DNA from: an uncultured Brevundimonas sp.
Lineage (GTDB): Bacteria > Pseudomonadota > Alphaproteobacteria > Caulobacterales > Caulobacteraceae
NCBI RefSeq assembly: GCF_937870815.1
Contig: NZ_CALMZS010000211.1
Span: 1 to 64,000, forward strand
Direction of reading: 5' to 3'
Length of the DNA stretch: 64,000 bases
The position numbers and the translations under genes were made by a program. Of the stretch, positions 37,448 to 47,020 are shown in pieces (position 1 is the first letter of the stretch; the number at the start of each line of letters is the position of its first letter). The notes under the pieces are model-generated. The model saw nothing but the letters and a program-made list of their open reading frames with translations. It was not told the origin of the DNA and ran no database searches.

Positions 37448-37560
37448 GGCCCCGATGTCCCTATGCCGATGTCCGCGCGATTCAGGACGAACCCGCCCGT
37501 CAGATGCGCCCGGTCGCCCGCCGCGCGCAAGCCCGCCGGAAGGACCGCCGGCCGCTTCAC
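37390..37560 (-). pseudogene. Possible YceI-domain C-terminal remnant downstream of cytochrome b561
   Basis: The reverse frame reads LRAAGDRAHLTGGFVLNRADIGIGTSGPWNRLVGRQATARAALQARLT, resembling the YceI C-terminal pattern. It lacks a start and overlaps the Sua5 5' end. Confidence 0.45.
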
Positions 37561-38111
37561 GGGCGGCGCGGTATCCAGGGGATCATCCGGTGCAGCACAT
37601 TGTCCCGGTCGAGGAACTGATGCTTGAGCGCGCCGATAATGTGCAGGGCGACCAGGGCGATGAGCAGCTTGCCCGCCAGCTCGTGGGCCTCGATGACGGC
37701 GCCCGCCAGTTCGCGGTCCCGCGGCAGGGGCAGCAGCGGCCAGTCGAACAGGCCGAACCATGCGATCGGTCGTCCCGCCGCCGAGGACGCCGCCCAGCCG
37801 CCCAGGGGCAGGGCGATCAGCAGTATGTAGAACAGGACGTGATTGGTGCGCGCCAGCAGCCTTTGCCAGCGCGGCATCTCCGACGGCAAGGCTATGGCCG
37901 GGTTGGCCAGGCGCCAGCCCAGCCGCCCCAGGGTCAGCACCAGTATGCTCAATCCCACCGACTTGTGGAGTTGCAGATACTCCCGCGCCGAAGGCTGGCC
38001 CTCGGTCGCCTCATAGACGGTGATCAGGATCAGCTGGGTCACCACCAGCGCGGCGATCAGCCAGTGCAGGACCAGCGATACGGTCGAATAGCGGTTGCGC
38101 GGCTCGGCCAC
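37557..38111 (-). CDS. Cytochrome b561 family protein
   Basis: RYSTVSLVLHWLIAALVV, LHKSVGLSILVLTLGRLGWRL, EAHELAGKLLIALVALHIIGALKHQFL. Confidence 0.93.
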   Translation of the reverse strand: MAEPRNRYSTVSLVLHWLIAALVVTQLILITVYEATEGQPSAREYLQLHKSVGLSILVLTLGRLGWRLANPAIALPSEMPRWQRLLARTNHVLFYILLIALPLGGWAASSAAGRPIAWFGLFDWPLLPLPRDRELAGAVIEAHELAGKLLIALVALHIIGALKHQFLDRDNVLHRMIPWIPRRP

Positions 38112-38238
38112 GATGATTCTCCCTCGGCGATGCGTCGATCCGCCAGCTTGGCCCAGGCGACCGGCTTCGCCAAGCCGGACCTTGCCTGACCCGGCGGCAA
38201 GACGGCATGAACGGGCGCCCACTCTGGAAAGCGAGCCG

Positions 38239-40023
38239 ATGACCTACCGCGCCCCCGTCCGCGACCTGATCTTCACCCTGACCGAGGTGGCCGGGCTCGA
38301 CGCCGTCGCGGCGACCGGCGCCTTTCCGGACTATGACCGCGAGGTCCTGGCCGCCGTGCTCGAGGCGGCGGGACAGTTCTCCGAGGGCGTGCTGGCCCCG
38401 CTGAACCGGGTCGGCGACCGCCACGGCGCGACCTGCGCCGACGGGGCGGTGACCACCGCGCCGGGATTCGCGGACGCCTACCGCCAGTTCGCCGAGGGCG
38501 GCTGGACGGGGCTGTCGGCCCCGGCCGAGGCCGGGGGCCAGCAGCTGCCCAAGGCGCTGGAGCTGGCGGCCTATGAGACGGTGCACGCGGCCAACATGGC
38601 CTTCGGCCTGTGCCCGATGCTGTCGCTGGCGGCGATCGAGGCGCTGGAGGCGGTCGGGACGGAGGCGCAGAAGGCGACCTGGCTGACCCGGCTGGTGTCC
38701 GGCGAATGGACCGGGGCGATGGTGCTGACCGAGCCGCAGGCCGGTTCCGACCTGGGGGCGCTGGCGGCGACGGCGACTCCCAACGGCGACGGGACCTATG
38801 CTCTGACCGGCCAGAAGATCTTCATCACCTGGGGCGACCACGACGCCGCCGACAACATCATCCATTTGGTGCTGGCCCGCCTGCCCGACGCCCCGCCGGG
38901 GCCGAAGGGGATCAGCCTGTTCCTGACGTCGAAATATCTGGTCCGGCCGGACGGGACGCTGGGCGAGCGCAACGCCTTCCGGCCGGTCGGGATCGAGCAC
39001 AAGCTGGGCATCCACGCCTCGCCGACCTGCGTCATGGCCTATGAGGGGGCGACGGCCGAGCTGGTCGGCCAACCGAACCAGGGCCTGACCCATATGTTCG
39101 TGATGATGAACGCGGCCCGGCTGGCGGTCGGGGTCGAGGGCGTCGGCATCGCCGAGCGGGCCTTTCAGCAGGCGCTGGCCTATGCGCGGGAGCGGCGACA
39201 GGGGCGCTCGGCCTGGACCGGCGAGGCCAGGGCCCCGATCATCGACCACCCGGACGTGCGCCGGACGCTGGCGGTGATGAAGGCGAAGATCGCCGCCGCC
39301 CGGGGCATCTGCCTGTCGACCGGCGTGGCCGCCGACCTGGCCAGGCACGCCGCGACCGAGGAGGATCGCCGCCGCTGGAAAGGCCGCGAGGATCTGCTCA
39401 CCCCGATCGCCAAGGCCTGGTCGACCGACGTCGGCTGCGAGGTCGCCTCCCTGGGCATTCAGGTGCACGGCGGCATGGGCTTCATCGAGGAGACCGGCGC
39501 GGCCCAGCACTACCGCGACGCCCGCATCGCGCCGATCTACGAGGGCACCAACGGCATCCAGGCCATGGATCTGGTCGGCCGCAAGCTGGGACAGGACGGC
39601 GGCCAGTCGGCCCGCGAGCTGATCGCCGACATGAAGGCGACGCTGGCGCTGCTGCCGCGGCTGTACTCCGGCAAGCCGGCCGAGCGCTTCGCCAAGGGGG
39701 TGGAGGCCGTCGAGGACGCCACCCTGTGGCTGCTGGACGCCAAGGCCGACGCCGCCCGGGCGGCGGACGTGCTGGCCGGCGCCGACGCCTATCTGAAGCT
39801 GATGGGCGACGTGGTCGGCGGCTGGATGCTGGCCAGGGGGGCGCTGGCGGCGCGGGCCATTCTCGACGCCGGCGAGGGCGACCCCGAATGGCTGGAGGGC
39901 CGCATCACCCTGTACGAGGTCTACGCCGCCAATGTGCTGGGCCACGCCTCGAGCCGGCTGGCCGCGGTCGGCCAGGGCGGCGAGCTGCTGGAGCGGATGA
40001 GCGCCGGGGCGCTGGCGGGCTGA
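38239..40023 (+). CDS. Acyl-CoA dehydrogenase (long form)
   Basis: TEPQAGSDLGALAATATPNGDGTYALTGQKIFITWGDHD and QVHGGMGFIEETGAAQHYRDARIAPIYEGTNGIQA. Confidence 0.93.
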   Translation: MTYRAPVRDLIFTLTEVAGLDAVAATGAFPDYDREVLAAVLEAAGQFSEGVLAPLNRVGDRHGATCADGAVTTAPGFADAYRQFAEGGWTGLSAPAEAGGQQLPKALELAAYETVHAANMAFGLCPMLSLAAIEALEAVGTEAQKATWLTRLVSGEWTGAMVLTEPQAGSDLGALAATATPNGDGTYALTGQKIFITWGDHDAADNIIHLVLARLPDAPPGPKGISLFLTSKYLVRPDGTLGERNAFRPVGIEHKLGIHASPTCVMAYEGATAELVGQPNQGLTHMFVMMNAARLAVGVEGVGIAERAFQQALAYARERRQGRSAWTGEARAPIIDHPDVRRTLAVMKAKIAAARGICLSTGVAADLARHAATEEDRRRWKGREDLLTPIAKAWSTDVGCEVASLGIQVHGGMGFIEETGAAQHYRDARIAPIYEGTNGIQAMDLVGRKLGQDGGQSARELIADMKATLALLPRLYSGKPAERFAKGVEAVEDATLWLLDAKADAARAADVLAGADAYLKLMGDVVGGWMLARGALAARAILDAGEGDPEWLEGRITLYEVYAANVLGHASSRLAAVGQGGELLERMSAGALAG

Positions 40024-40842
40024 TCAGGGGCCGGCCGCGGCGTCCAGCAGGCCGATGGCCTCGCGCACCCAGGCGGCGTGGGCGACGATGCCGAGGCCGA
40101 GGGGCTCGTCGCCGGGGCGGACCTCGGACACCACCATGCCGGCGATGAACGGGTGATCCGGCTGGACCGAGCCGGGCAGCTTGCGCGCCGCCGGGGTCCA
40201 GAACACCGGCCCGCCCGAATTGCCGGGGAAGACCGGGAAGTCGAGCAGGAAGACCGGAAAGGACCCGATCGGCGTCAGCGGCCAGGACGCCACCCGGCCG
40301 GTCCGCAGGATGGGGAAGCCGGCGGTGTTCGACGAATAGCCGTGCGGATAGCCGAGGGTCAGCAGCTCGTCGCCGGGCCCGACCTGCCAGGCGTCCAGGG
40401 CATCGGCGCCGGCCAGCCAGCCGAGCGGGATGGCGGCGCGGGCGAAGGCCGGCGGGGCCGACACCTCCATCACCGCGATGTCGTGTTCGGGGTGGCGGGT
40501 CCAGACCGGTTCGCCGTCCTCCCGCCGGATGCGCAGCGGCTCGGGCGCGAATTTCCAGCCGCCGCCGGGCATCTCGACCCGCCAGCCGATCCGGGCGTCG
40601 GGGCCGCCCATGCCGTTGAGCACATGGTGGGCGCTGACGAGGACGGTGCGCGGCGATCCGTCCGGCCGCGGGGCCTCGACGAGGAAGCCCGTGCCGACCC
40701 GCCGGGTCGGCCGCCCGGCGTTGCGCTGGTCGATCTGCACCGTGGCGGCGATCAACCCGACGGTGAGGTCCCAGGCCGGGGCGGCGAGGGCCGCCGCCGG
40801 CGGCGCCTGCGGAAAATCCGGGGGAGTCTGCAGATCGAACAT
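40024..40842 (-). CDS. Trypsin-like serine protease (S1 fold)
   Basis: VLVSAHHVLN (His), HDIAVMEV (Asp), FPGNSGGPVF (Ser). Confidence 0.88.
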   Translation of the reverse strand: MFDLQTPPDFPQAPPAAALAAPAWDLTVGLIAATVQIDQRNAGRPTRRVGTGFLVEAPRPDGSPRTVLVSAHHVLNGMGGPDARIGWRVEMPGGGWKFAPEPLRIRREDGEPVWTRHPEHDIAVMEVSAPPAFARAAIPLGWLAGADALDAWQVGPGDELLTLGYPHGYSSNTAGFPILRTGRVASWPLTPIGSFPVFLLDFPVFPGNSGGPVFWTPAARKLPGSVQPDHPFIAGMVVSEVRPGDEPLGLGIVAHAAWVREAIGLLDAAAGP

Positions 40843-40937
40843 GAGCGCGATGTCGCCGTGGCCGTTTGTTCATTTGACGGCGGCGGGGTCGCTCGCACAA
40901 GGTCCGCGTCCTGTTCGCCGTCCGGGGGCCTGATACG

Positions 40938-43115
40938 ATGAATCGCCGCGACCTGCTCGCCACCGCCTCGGCCGCCCTCGCGGCCGCCGCCCTGCCCGCC
41001 CACGCCCGCATTTCCGGAGCCCCGATGCCCCAGACCGCCCCCGTCCCGCCCGTCGCCAGGAAGATTCCGGTGCGGATCGAACAGCTGGGCCGGGTCCGGG
41101 TCGACGACTATCAGTGGATGAAGGACGACAATTGGCAGGCGGTGCTGCGCGACCCGACCCTGATCAAGGCGGACGTCAAGGAGCACCTCGAGGCCGAGAA
41201 CGCCTATCGCGAGGCGATGATGGCCTCGACCCTGCCGCTGCAGGCGGCGATGTTCGAGGAGATGAAGGGACGGATCAAGGAGGACGACAGCTCGGTTCCG
41301 GCGCCGGACGGGCCGTGGGAGTATTTCACCGAGTACAAGACCGGGGACCAGCACCCCCGGTTCATGCGCAGGCCGCGGGCGGGCGGAGAGTCCCGGCTGC
41401 TGCTCGACGCCAACGCCCTGGCCGCCGGCAAGGCCTATTCCGAGGTCAGCGCCGCCGACCACAGCCCCGACCACGCCCTGTTCGCCTACGCCGAGGACGC
41501 CCAGGGGTCGGAGGTGCACCAGATCTTCGTCAGGGACCTGGCCGCCGGCGAGGTGCTGCCCGACCCGATCCAGTCGGCCACCGGCAATTTCACCTTCTCG
41601 CCGGACAGCCAGTGGATCTTCTGGACCAACCGCGACGACAACGGCCGGCCGGACAAGATCTTCCGCCGTCCCGCGCGGGGCGGGGCAACCACCCTGGTCT
41701 ATGAGGAGGCCGACGACGGCATGTTCATCAGCGTCGGCCGCACCGCCGACGATGCCTTCGTGGTCATCTCCATCGCCAACCAGGAGACCTCGGAGGCGCG
41801 GTTCATCCCGGCCTCCGACCCGACCGCGACCCCGGCCGTGCTGGAGCCGCGCGAGGTGGCCCGGCTGTACGACGCCGACCACTGGGGCGACCGCTGGGTG
41901 ATCCGCACCAACGCCGACGACGCCATCGACTTCAAGATCGTCGAGGCCCCGACCGCGACGCCGGGCAAGGCGCGCTGGACCGACCTGGTCCCGCACACGC
42001 CCGGCCGCTACATCGAGGGCGTGTCGCTGGTGAAGGACTACATCGGCCGTCAGGAACGCGCCGACGCCAATACCCGGATCGTCATCCGCGATCGGGCCGG
42101 GGCCGAGCACGAGATCGCCGTCGACGAACCCGCCTACGCCCTGTCGCTGGGCGGGGCGTCGGAGTTCGACACCACGGTGATGCGCTACGGCTACAACTCG
42201 CCGTCGACGCCGACCTCGACCTATGACTACGACCTGAAGACCCGCCAGCGGACCCTGCGCAAGGTGCAGGAGGTGCCGTCGGGCCACGACCCGGCCGACT
42301 ATGTGGTCGAGCGGCTGAACGCCCCGGCGGCGGACGGCGAACTGGTGCCGGTGACGGTGCTGCGCCGCAAGACCACGCCGGTCGACGGCTCGGCCCCGCT
42401 GCTGCTGTACGGCTACGGCAGCTACGGCATTCCGATGGCGGCGAGCTTCTCGACCAACCGGCTGTCGCTGGTCGACCGCGGCTGGATCTACGCCATCGCC
42501 CACATCCGCGGCGGCTCGGACAAGGGCTGGAGCTGGTTCCTGGGCGCCCGCCGCTTCACCAAGAAGAACACCTTCACCGACTTCATCGCGGCGGCGGAGC
42601 ACCTGATCTCGAGCGGCCACGGCAAGGCCGGCCATATCGTCGCCCAGGGCGGCTCGGCCGGCGGCCTGCTGATGGGGGCGGTCAACAACATGCGGCCGGA
42701 CCTGTGGGCGGGGATCATCGGCCAGGTGCCGTTCGTCGACGTGATCAACACCATGAGCGACACCAGCCTGCCGCTGACGCCGCCGGAGTGGCCGGAGTGG
42801 GGCAATCCGATCGAGGATCCCGAGGCCTACGACTATATGTTCAGCTACAGCCCCTACGATCAGGTCTCGGCCCAGGCCTATCCGGCGGTGTTGGCGACCG
42901 GCGGCCTGTCGGACCCGCGGGTGACCTATTGGGAGCCGGAGAAGTGGGTGGCCAGGCTGCGGCCGGCGACCACCTCGGGCAAGCCGGTGCTGCTGAAGAT
43001 CAACATGGAGGCCGGCCACGGCGGGGCGTCGGGCCGGTTCGACTATCTGAAGGAGGTCGCCCACGACTACGCCTTCGCGGTCTGGGCCATCGACAGGGGC
43101 TGGGAGCGGGCCTGA
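40938..43115 (+). CDS. ptrB: Prolyl oligopeptidase/oligopeptidase B (S9A), Tat-like signal
   Basis: NRRDLLATASAALAAAALPAHA signal; YGSYG, AHIRGGSDKGW, AQGGSAGGLLMGAV. Confidence 0.92.
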   Translation: MNRRDLLATASAALAAAALPAHARISGAPMPQTAPVPPVARKIPVRIEQLGRVRVDDYQWMKDDNWQAVLRDPTLIKADVKEHLEAENAYREAMMASTLPLQAAMFEEMKGRIKEDDSSVPAPDGPWEYFTEYKTGDQHPRFMRRPRAGGESRLLLDANALAAGKAYSEVSAADHSPDHALFAYAEDAQGSEVHQIFVRDLAAGEVLPDPIQSATGNFTFSPDSQWIFWTNRDDNGRPDKIFRRPARGGATTLVYEEADDGMFISVGRTADDAFVVISIANQETSEARFIPASDPTATPAVLEPREVARLYDADHWGDRWVIRTNADDAIDFKIVEAPTATPGKARWTDLVPHTPGRYIEGVSLVKDYIGRQERADANTRIVIRDRAGAEHEIAVDEPAYALSLGGASEFDTTVMRYGYNSPSTPTSTYDYDLKTRQRTLRKVQEVPSGHDPADYVVERLNAPAADGELVPVTVLRRKTTPVDGSAPLLLYGYGSYGIPMAASFSTNRLSLVDRGWIYAIAHIRGGSDKGWSWFLGARRFTKKNTFTDFIAAAEHLISSGHGKAGHIVAQGGSAGGLLMGAVNNMRPDLWAGIIGQVPFVDVINTMSDTSLPLTPPEWPEWGNPIEDPEAYDYMFSYSPYDQVSAQAYPAVLATGGLSDPRVTYWEPEKWVARLRPATTSGKPVLLKINMEAGHGGASGRFDYLKEVAHDYAFAVWAIDRGWERA

Positions 43116-43179
43116 CCGTGCCCGGCCGCCTCGCGATTCCAGCGACCCTCACCGACCGCAGCCCGCCGGGAGCCTGCCG

Positions 43180-43737
43180 ATGATCCTCTGCATTCGCGAC
43201 GCGGTCGCCGCCGACATGGCGCGGGTCGCCGCCCTGTATGGCCGCGAGGTCGTCCACGGCACGGCCACGTTCGAACTCCGCCCCCCGGACGCCGGGGAGA
43301 TGGCGAGCCGGTTCGCGGCGGTGCGGCGGCACGACCTGCCCTGGCTGATCGCCGAGGTGGACGGGGCCTTCGGCGGCTACGCCTACGCCTCGCCGTTCCG
43401 GCCCCGCCCGGCCTATCGCTACGGCGTCGAGGCCTCGATCTATGTGGAGGAGGAGGCCCGGGGGCGGGGCGTCGGCCGCGCCCTGCTGGAGGCCTTGATC
43501 GCGCGGGTTCGCGCCCGGGGCCTGCGCCATGTCATCGGCGCGATCAGCGACAGCGGAACCAGCGCCGCCTCGATCGCCCTGCACCGGGCGCTGGGGTTCC
43601 GCGAGGCGGGGGTCTACCGCCAGGTCGGCTGGAAATTCGACCGGTGGCTGGATGTGACGCTGATGCAGCTCGACCTCGATCCGGCCGGCGCGCCGCCGCG
43701 GGGGCCGGGGCTGGACCTGGCCGGCGGTCCGGCCTGA
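43180..43737 (+). CDS. GNAT acetyltransferase (phosphinothricin acetyltransferase-like)
   Basis: AVAADMARVAALYGREVVHGTATFEL, EASIYVEEEARGRGVGRALLEALI. Confidence 0.88.
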   Translation: MILCIRDAVAADMARVAALYGREVVHGTATFELRPPDAGEMASRFAAVRRHDLPWLIAEVDGAFGGYAYASPFRPRPAYRYGVEASIYVEEEARGRGVGRALLEALIARVRARGLRHVIGAISDSGTSAASIALHRALGFREAGVYRQVGWKFDRWLDVTLMQLDLDPAGAPPRGPGLDLAGGPA

Positions 43738-43753
43738 GGCGACGGGCCCACCC

Positions 43754-44209
43754 TCAGTGGGGCGCGATGTCTGCCGGCGGCGTCGTCAGCCACGGCGCCA
43801 GCCGGAAGCGGCGCGGCGGCTCGCCGACGGTGCGGTGGTGGATGAACCGGCGGGCGAAGCCGACCACGGCGTGGATGGTCTGCTCGTCGAAAGGCTTGGA
43901 CACCGCCCCGAGAGCGCCGGCGAATCCCTCGGGAATCTGCTCGGGGTTGGCGGTCAGGAAGACCACGGCCGTCCCGTAGTCGCCGACCAGCCGCTGGGCG
44001 ATGCGCGGCCCGGTCAGGCCGTCGAGGAGGTTGACGTCGATCAGGGCGAGGTCGGGCCGTTGACGGTCGGCGATCTCCAGGGCGCTGACCTGGTCCATGG
44101 CGCAGCCGACGACGTCGCAGCCCGCCTCGCCCAGCACCAGTTCGAGCTCCATGGCCAGCAGGGCCTGGTCTTCGACGATCATGACCCGCAGGTCGAGCGG
44201 CCTGGACAC
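43754..44209 (-). CDS. Single-domain response regulator
   Basis: LRVMIVEDQALLAMELE, DLALIDVNLLDG (D), VVFLTANPEQ (T), GAVSKPFD (K). Confidence 0.9.
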   Translation of the reverse strand: MSRPLDLRVMIVEDQALLAMELELVLGEAGCDVVGCAMDQVSALEIADRQRPDLALIDVNLLDGLTGPRIAQRLVGDYGTAVVFLTANPEQIPEGFAGALGAVSKPFDEQTIHAVVGFARRFIHHRTVGEPPRRFRLAPWLTTPPADIAPH

Positions 44210-44338
44210 CTCTACTCCCCCCCATGCCTCAAGGCGTTTACCATCACTGTGTCCGGTAGCGGACGGACAAACGCCTTGTTGGCCAATTGGTTCTGTCTGG
44301 CGTAAGATTCTTGGGCTTTTCAGTGGCTGGGGGGACCG

Positions 44339-44941
44339 ATGGCTACGGCGGCCGGACAGGGCATCGTCGAAATTCAGCGCCGGCTGCTGGGAGGCTACCA
44401 GCTGCTGCAGACGCTCGTCGGCATCCGTCTGCGCAGCGTCGCCGATCCGGAGAGCGTGCGGCATCTGACCTGGCTGAGCGACGTCGCCGCCGCCATGGAG
44501 CTGATCAGCCGGCGGATGACCGCCGAGGCGCCGCTCGACTTCCAGGGCTACCTCCAGGACGTGGCCGCGTTCTGGGCCCGCGCCTGCCAGGGGCGGCCGG
44601 TGCGGCTGGACGTCCGGGGACAGTCGGCGCTGCTGCCCGACAGCCATCTGCTGCCGCTGGCCATCATCACCCATGAGCTGATCGGCAACGCCTGCCGTCA
44701 CGCCTTTCCCGACGACCGGCGCGGCTCGATCGCGGTGGCCTTCTCGCGCGCGGTCGGCGGAATCAGCCTGGTGGTGCGCGATTCGGGCGTCGGGGCGGAC
44801 AGTCTCCAGCCCGGCGAGGGCCTGGCCCTGGTCAGGGGGCTGGTCGACCATCTGGGCGGATCGATGACCATCGAGACCGCGCCGGGCGCCGGGGTCGGCG
44901 TGCGCATCCGCCTGCCGCTGGAGCCGCCGCCGACGCACTGA
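44339..44941 (+). CDS. Histidine-kinase-like ATPase (HisKA_2/HWE-type architecture, degenerate H-box)
   Basis: EIQRRLLGGYQLLQTLVGIRLRSVADPE DHp-like helix, N-box HELIGNACRHAFP, G-box VVRDSGVGAD. Confidence 0.82.
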   Translation: MATAAGQGIVEIQRRLLGGYQLLQTLVGIRLRSVADPESVRHLTWLSDVAAAMELISRRMTAEAPLDFQGYLQDVAAFWARACQGRPVRLDVRGQSALLPDSHLLPLAIITHELIGNACRHAFPDDRRGSIAVAFSRAVGGISLVVRDSGVGADSLQPGEGLALVRGLVDHLGGSMTIETAPGAGVGVRIRLPLEPPPTH

Positions 44942-44992
44942 ACCGCCACGGCGAGCGCCGAACGGCGGGGAACCGGAGGGCGGCGGCGGTGG

Positions 44993-45063
44993 CTGGGGAA
45001 CTAGGACTCGAACCTAGAATGACGGTACCAAAAACCGGAGTGTTACCATTACACCATTCCCCA
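44993..45063 (-). tRNA. tRNA-Gln (anticodon TTG)
   Basis: Reverse complement TGGGGAATGGTGTAATGGTAACACTCCGGTTTTTGGTACCGTCATTCTAGGTTCGAGTCCTAGTTCCCCAG folds as a cloverleaf. Confidence 0.93.
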
Positions 45064-45217
45064 GCAGGTCCGGCGTTTCCGGGCCGACGCGCCGGAAGGC
45101 GTGCGAGATACGACAAGGCCGCGGGCGATGCAAGAACCGCCTTGGAGACTATTTTCCGGCGGGGCGTTTCCCCGCTTGCGGCCCTGAAACCCCGTCGCTA
45201 TAAGCCGCGCCTCAAGT

Positions 45218-45294
45218 CGGAGTGTGGCTCAGTCTGGTAGAGCACTGCGTTCGGGACGCAGGGGTCGCAGGTTCGAATCCTGCCACTCCGACCA
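45218..45294 (+). tRNA. tRNA-Pro (anticodon CGG)
   Basis: CGGAGTGTGGCTCAGTCTGGTAGAGCACTGCGTTCGGGACGCAGGGGTCGCAGGTTCGAATCCTGCCACTCCGACCA. Confidence 0.95.
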
Positions 45295-45330
45295 TTTGAT
45301 CCGGCGCCTCCCGGGCGCCGCGCTCTTCCC

Positions 45331-46347
45331 TCAATCCTTCGCCTTCGCCGCCACGGCGGCCAGATGGGCGCCGACCGCCTCGATGGGGCGTTCGCCGAGC
45401 GCCTTGCGGCGGGCCCGCAGGTCGGGGGAGCCGGCGTCATGGTCGGCCATCAGCTGTTTGACGAAGGCCCCGGAGCGGACCTCGGCCAGCACCTCGTCCA
45501 TGGCCGCCTCCGAAGCCGCGCCGATGATGCGCGGGCCGGTCAGATAGGCCCCGTATTCGGCCGTGTTGGAGATGCGGCCGAAGGCGCCGGCGATGCCCAT
45601 CGAGAACATCAGGTCGGTGACCAGCTTGACCTCATAGAAGCATTCGAACCAGGCCACCTCGGGCGGATAGCCGGCCTCGACCAGCTTGGTGAAGGCGGCG
45701 TCGATCAGTTCGCCCACGCCGCCGCACAGCACCACCTGCTCGCCGAACAGGTCGCTCTCGCATTCGGCGGCGAAGCTGGTCTCGAGGATGCCCTTGCGGC
45801 CGCAGCCCAGCGCGGCGGCGTAGGACAGGCCCAGCGCATGGGCCCCGCCGCTGGCGTCCTGGTGCACGCCGAACAGGGCGAACACCCCCTGCCCTTCCAC
45901 ATAGAGGTCGCGGATGCGCGGGCCTATGCCCTTGGGCGAGGCGAGGATGACGTCGAGATCCGGGCGCGGCTCGACCAGGCCGAAACGGACCGACAGGCCG
46001 TGGGCGAAGATCAGGGCCGCGCCCGGCTTCATCGCCGGGGCCAGCTCGTCGCGCCACAGGTCGCGGTGGGCCTCGTCCGAGACCATGACGGCGACCACGT
46101 CGGCGGAGGCGGCGGCCTCGCCGGCGGTCAGGACGGGGAAGCCGTCGGCCTCGGCCTTCGCCCGGGTGGCGGAGCCGGCCTTCAGGCCGACGACGATGTC
46201 GGCGACGCCCGAGTCGCGCAGGTTCAGGGCATGGGTGCGGCCCTGGCTGCCGTAGCCGATCACGGCGACGCGCCGGCCGCGGATGATCGACAGATCGCAG
46301 TCGCGGTCATGGAAGACGGGGAGCGGGGCGGCTAGATGTTCGGTCAT
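45331..46347 (-). CDS. Ketol-acid reductoisomerase-like protein
   Basis: GYGSQGRTHALNLRDSG, ASPKGIGP, DLFGEQVVLCGG, ECFYEVKLVTDLM, ISNTAEYGAYLTGPRI. Diverged from typical IlvC. Confidence 0.85.
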   Translation of the reverse strand: MTEHLAAPLPVFHDRDCDLSIIRGRRVAVIGYGSQGRTHALNLRDSGVADIVVGLKAGSATRAKAEADGFPVLTAGEAAASADVVAVMVSDEAHRDLWRDELAPAMKPGAALIFAHGLSVRFGLVEPRPDLDVILASPKGIGPRIRDLYVEGQGVFALFGVHQDASGGAHALGLSYAAALGCGRKGILETSFAAECESDLFGEQVVLCGGVGELIDAAFTKLVEAGYPPEVAWFECFYEVKLVTDLMFSMGIAGAFGRISNTAEYGAYLTGPRIIGAASEAAMDEVLAEVRSGAFVKQLMADHDAGSPDLRARRKALGERPIEAVGAHLAAVAAKAKD

Positions 46348-46894
46348 GAGCACACAGATAGCCCCATCCGATGTCGTCGGCTTCTGGAAAGAGGCGGGAT
46401 CCGGGGCGTGGTTCGCCAGGGACCAGGCCTTCGACGCCCGGTTCCGCAAGCGGTTCGAGGCCGCGCACATGGCGGCGGCGCGGCGCGAGCTGGACGACTG
46501 GGCGGAGACGCCGGAGGGGACGCTGGCGCTGCTGATCCTGCTGGACCAGTTCCCGAGGAACTGCTTCCGCGGCACGGCGCACGCCTTCGCCACCGATCCG
46601 CTGGCGCGGATGTTCGCGGTGCGGGCGCTGGACGCGGGTTTCGACCGGGCGGTGGAGAACGACCTGCGGCGGTTCTTCTACCTGCCGCTGCAGCATTCGG
46701 AAAACATGGACGATCAGGAGCGGCAACTGGCCTTGTTCCCGCGCATGGAGCGGGCCGCCGACGATCGCTGGGCCGAGCACCATTACGGCGTCATCGCCCG
46801 CTTCGGCCGCTTCCTCCACCGCAACGCCGCGCTGGGACGGGAGACCACGGCGGAAGAGGCGGAATTTCTCCGCGCCGGCGGGTTCGGCGGCTGA
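46346..46894 (+). CDS. DUF924 family protein
   Basis: DVVGFWKEAGSGAWFARDQAFDARFRKRF, LILLDQFPRNCFRGTAHAFATDPLA, FFYLPLQHSENMDDQE. Confidence 0.92.
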   Translation: MSTQIAPSDVVGFWKEAGSGAWFARDQAFDARFRKRFEAAHMAAARRELDDWAETPEGTLALLILLDQFPRNCFRGTAHAFATDPLARMFAVRALDAGFDRAVENDLRRFFYLPLQHSENMDDQERQLALFPRMERAADDRWAEHHYGVIARFGRFLHRNAALGRETTAEEAEFLRAGGFGG

Positions 46895-47020
46895 GGTCGC
46901 GCCGGCCGGAGCGAGGTCCGGCGCGGCGGCGCCGGCGGACCGACATTTTCCGACTTCAGATTGTGACGCGGGCGCGGTACCAAGGCGTCGAACAGCAACG
47001 CCTTGATCGGGGAAGTCATC

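Noticed and set aside
40752-43064. 770-aa minus-strand ORF opposite the S9 peptidase
   Set aside because: Antisense shadow of the well-supported plus-strand peptidase.
44989-45240. ORF spanning the tRNA-Gln locus
   Set aside because: Overlaps a clear tRNA gene on the opposite strand; spurious.
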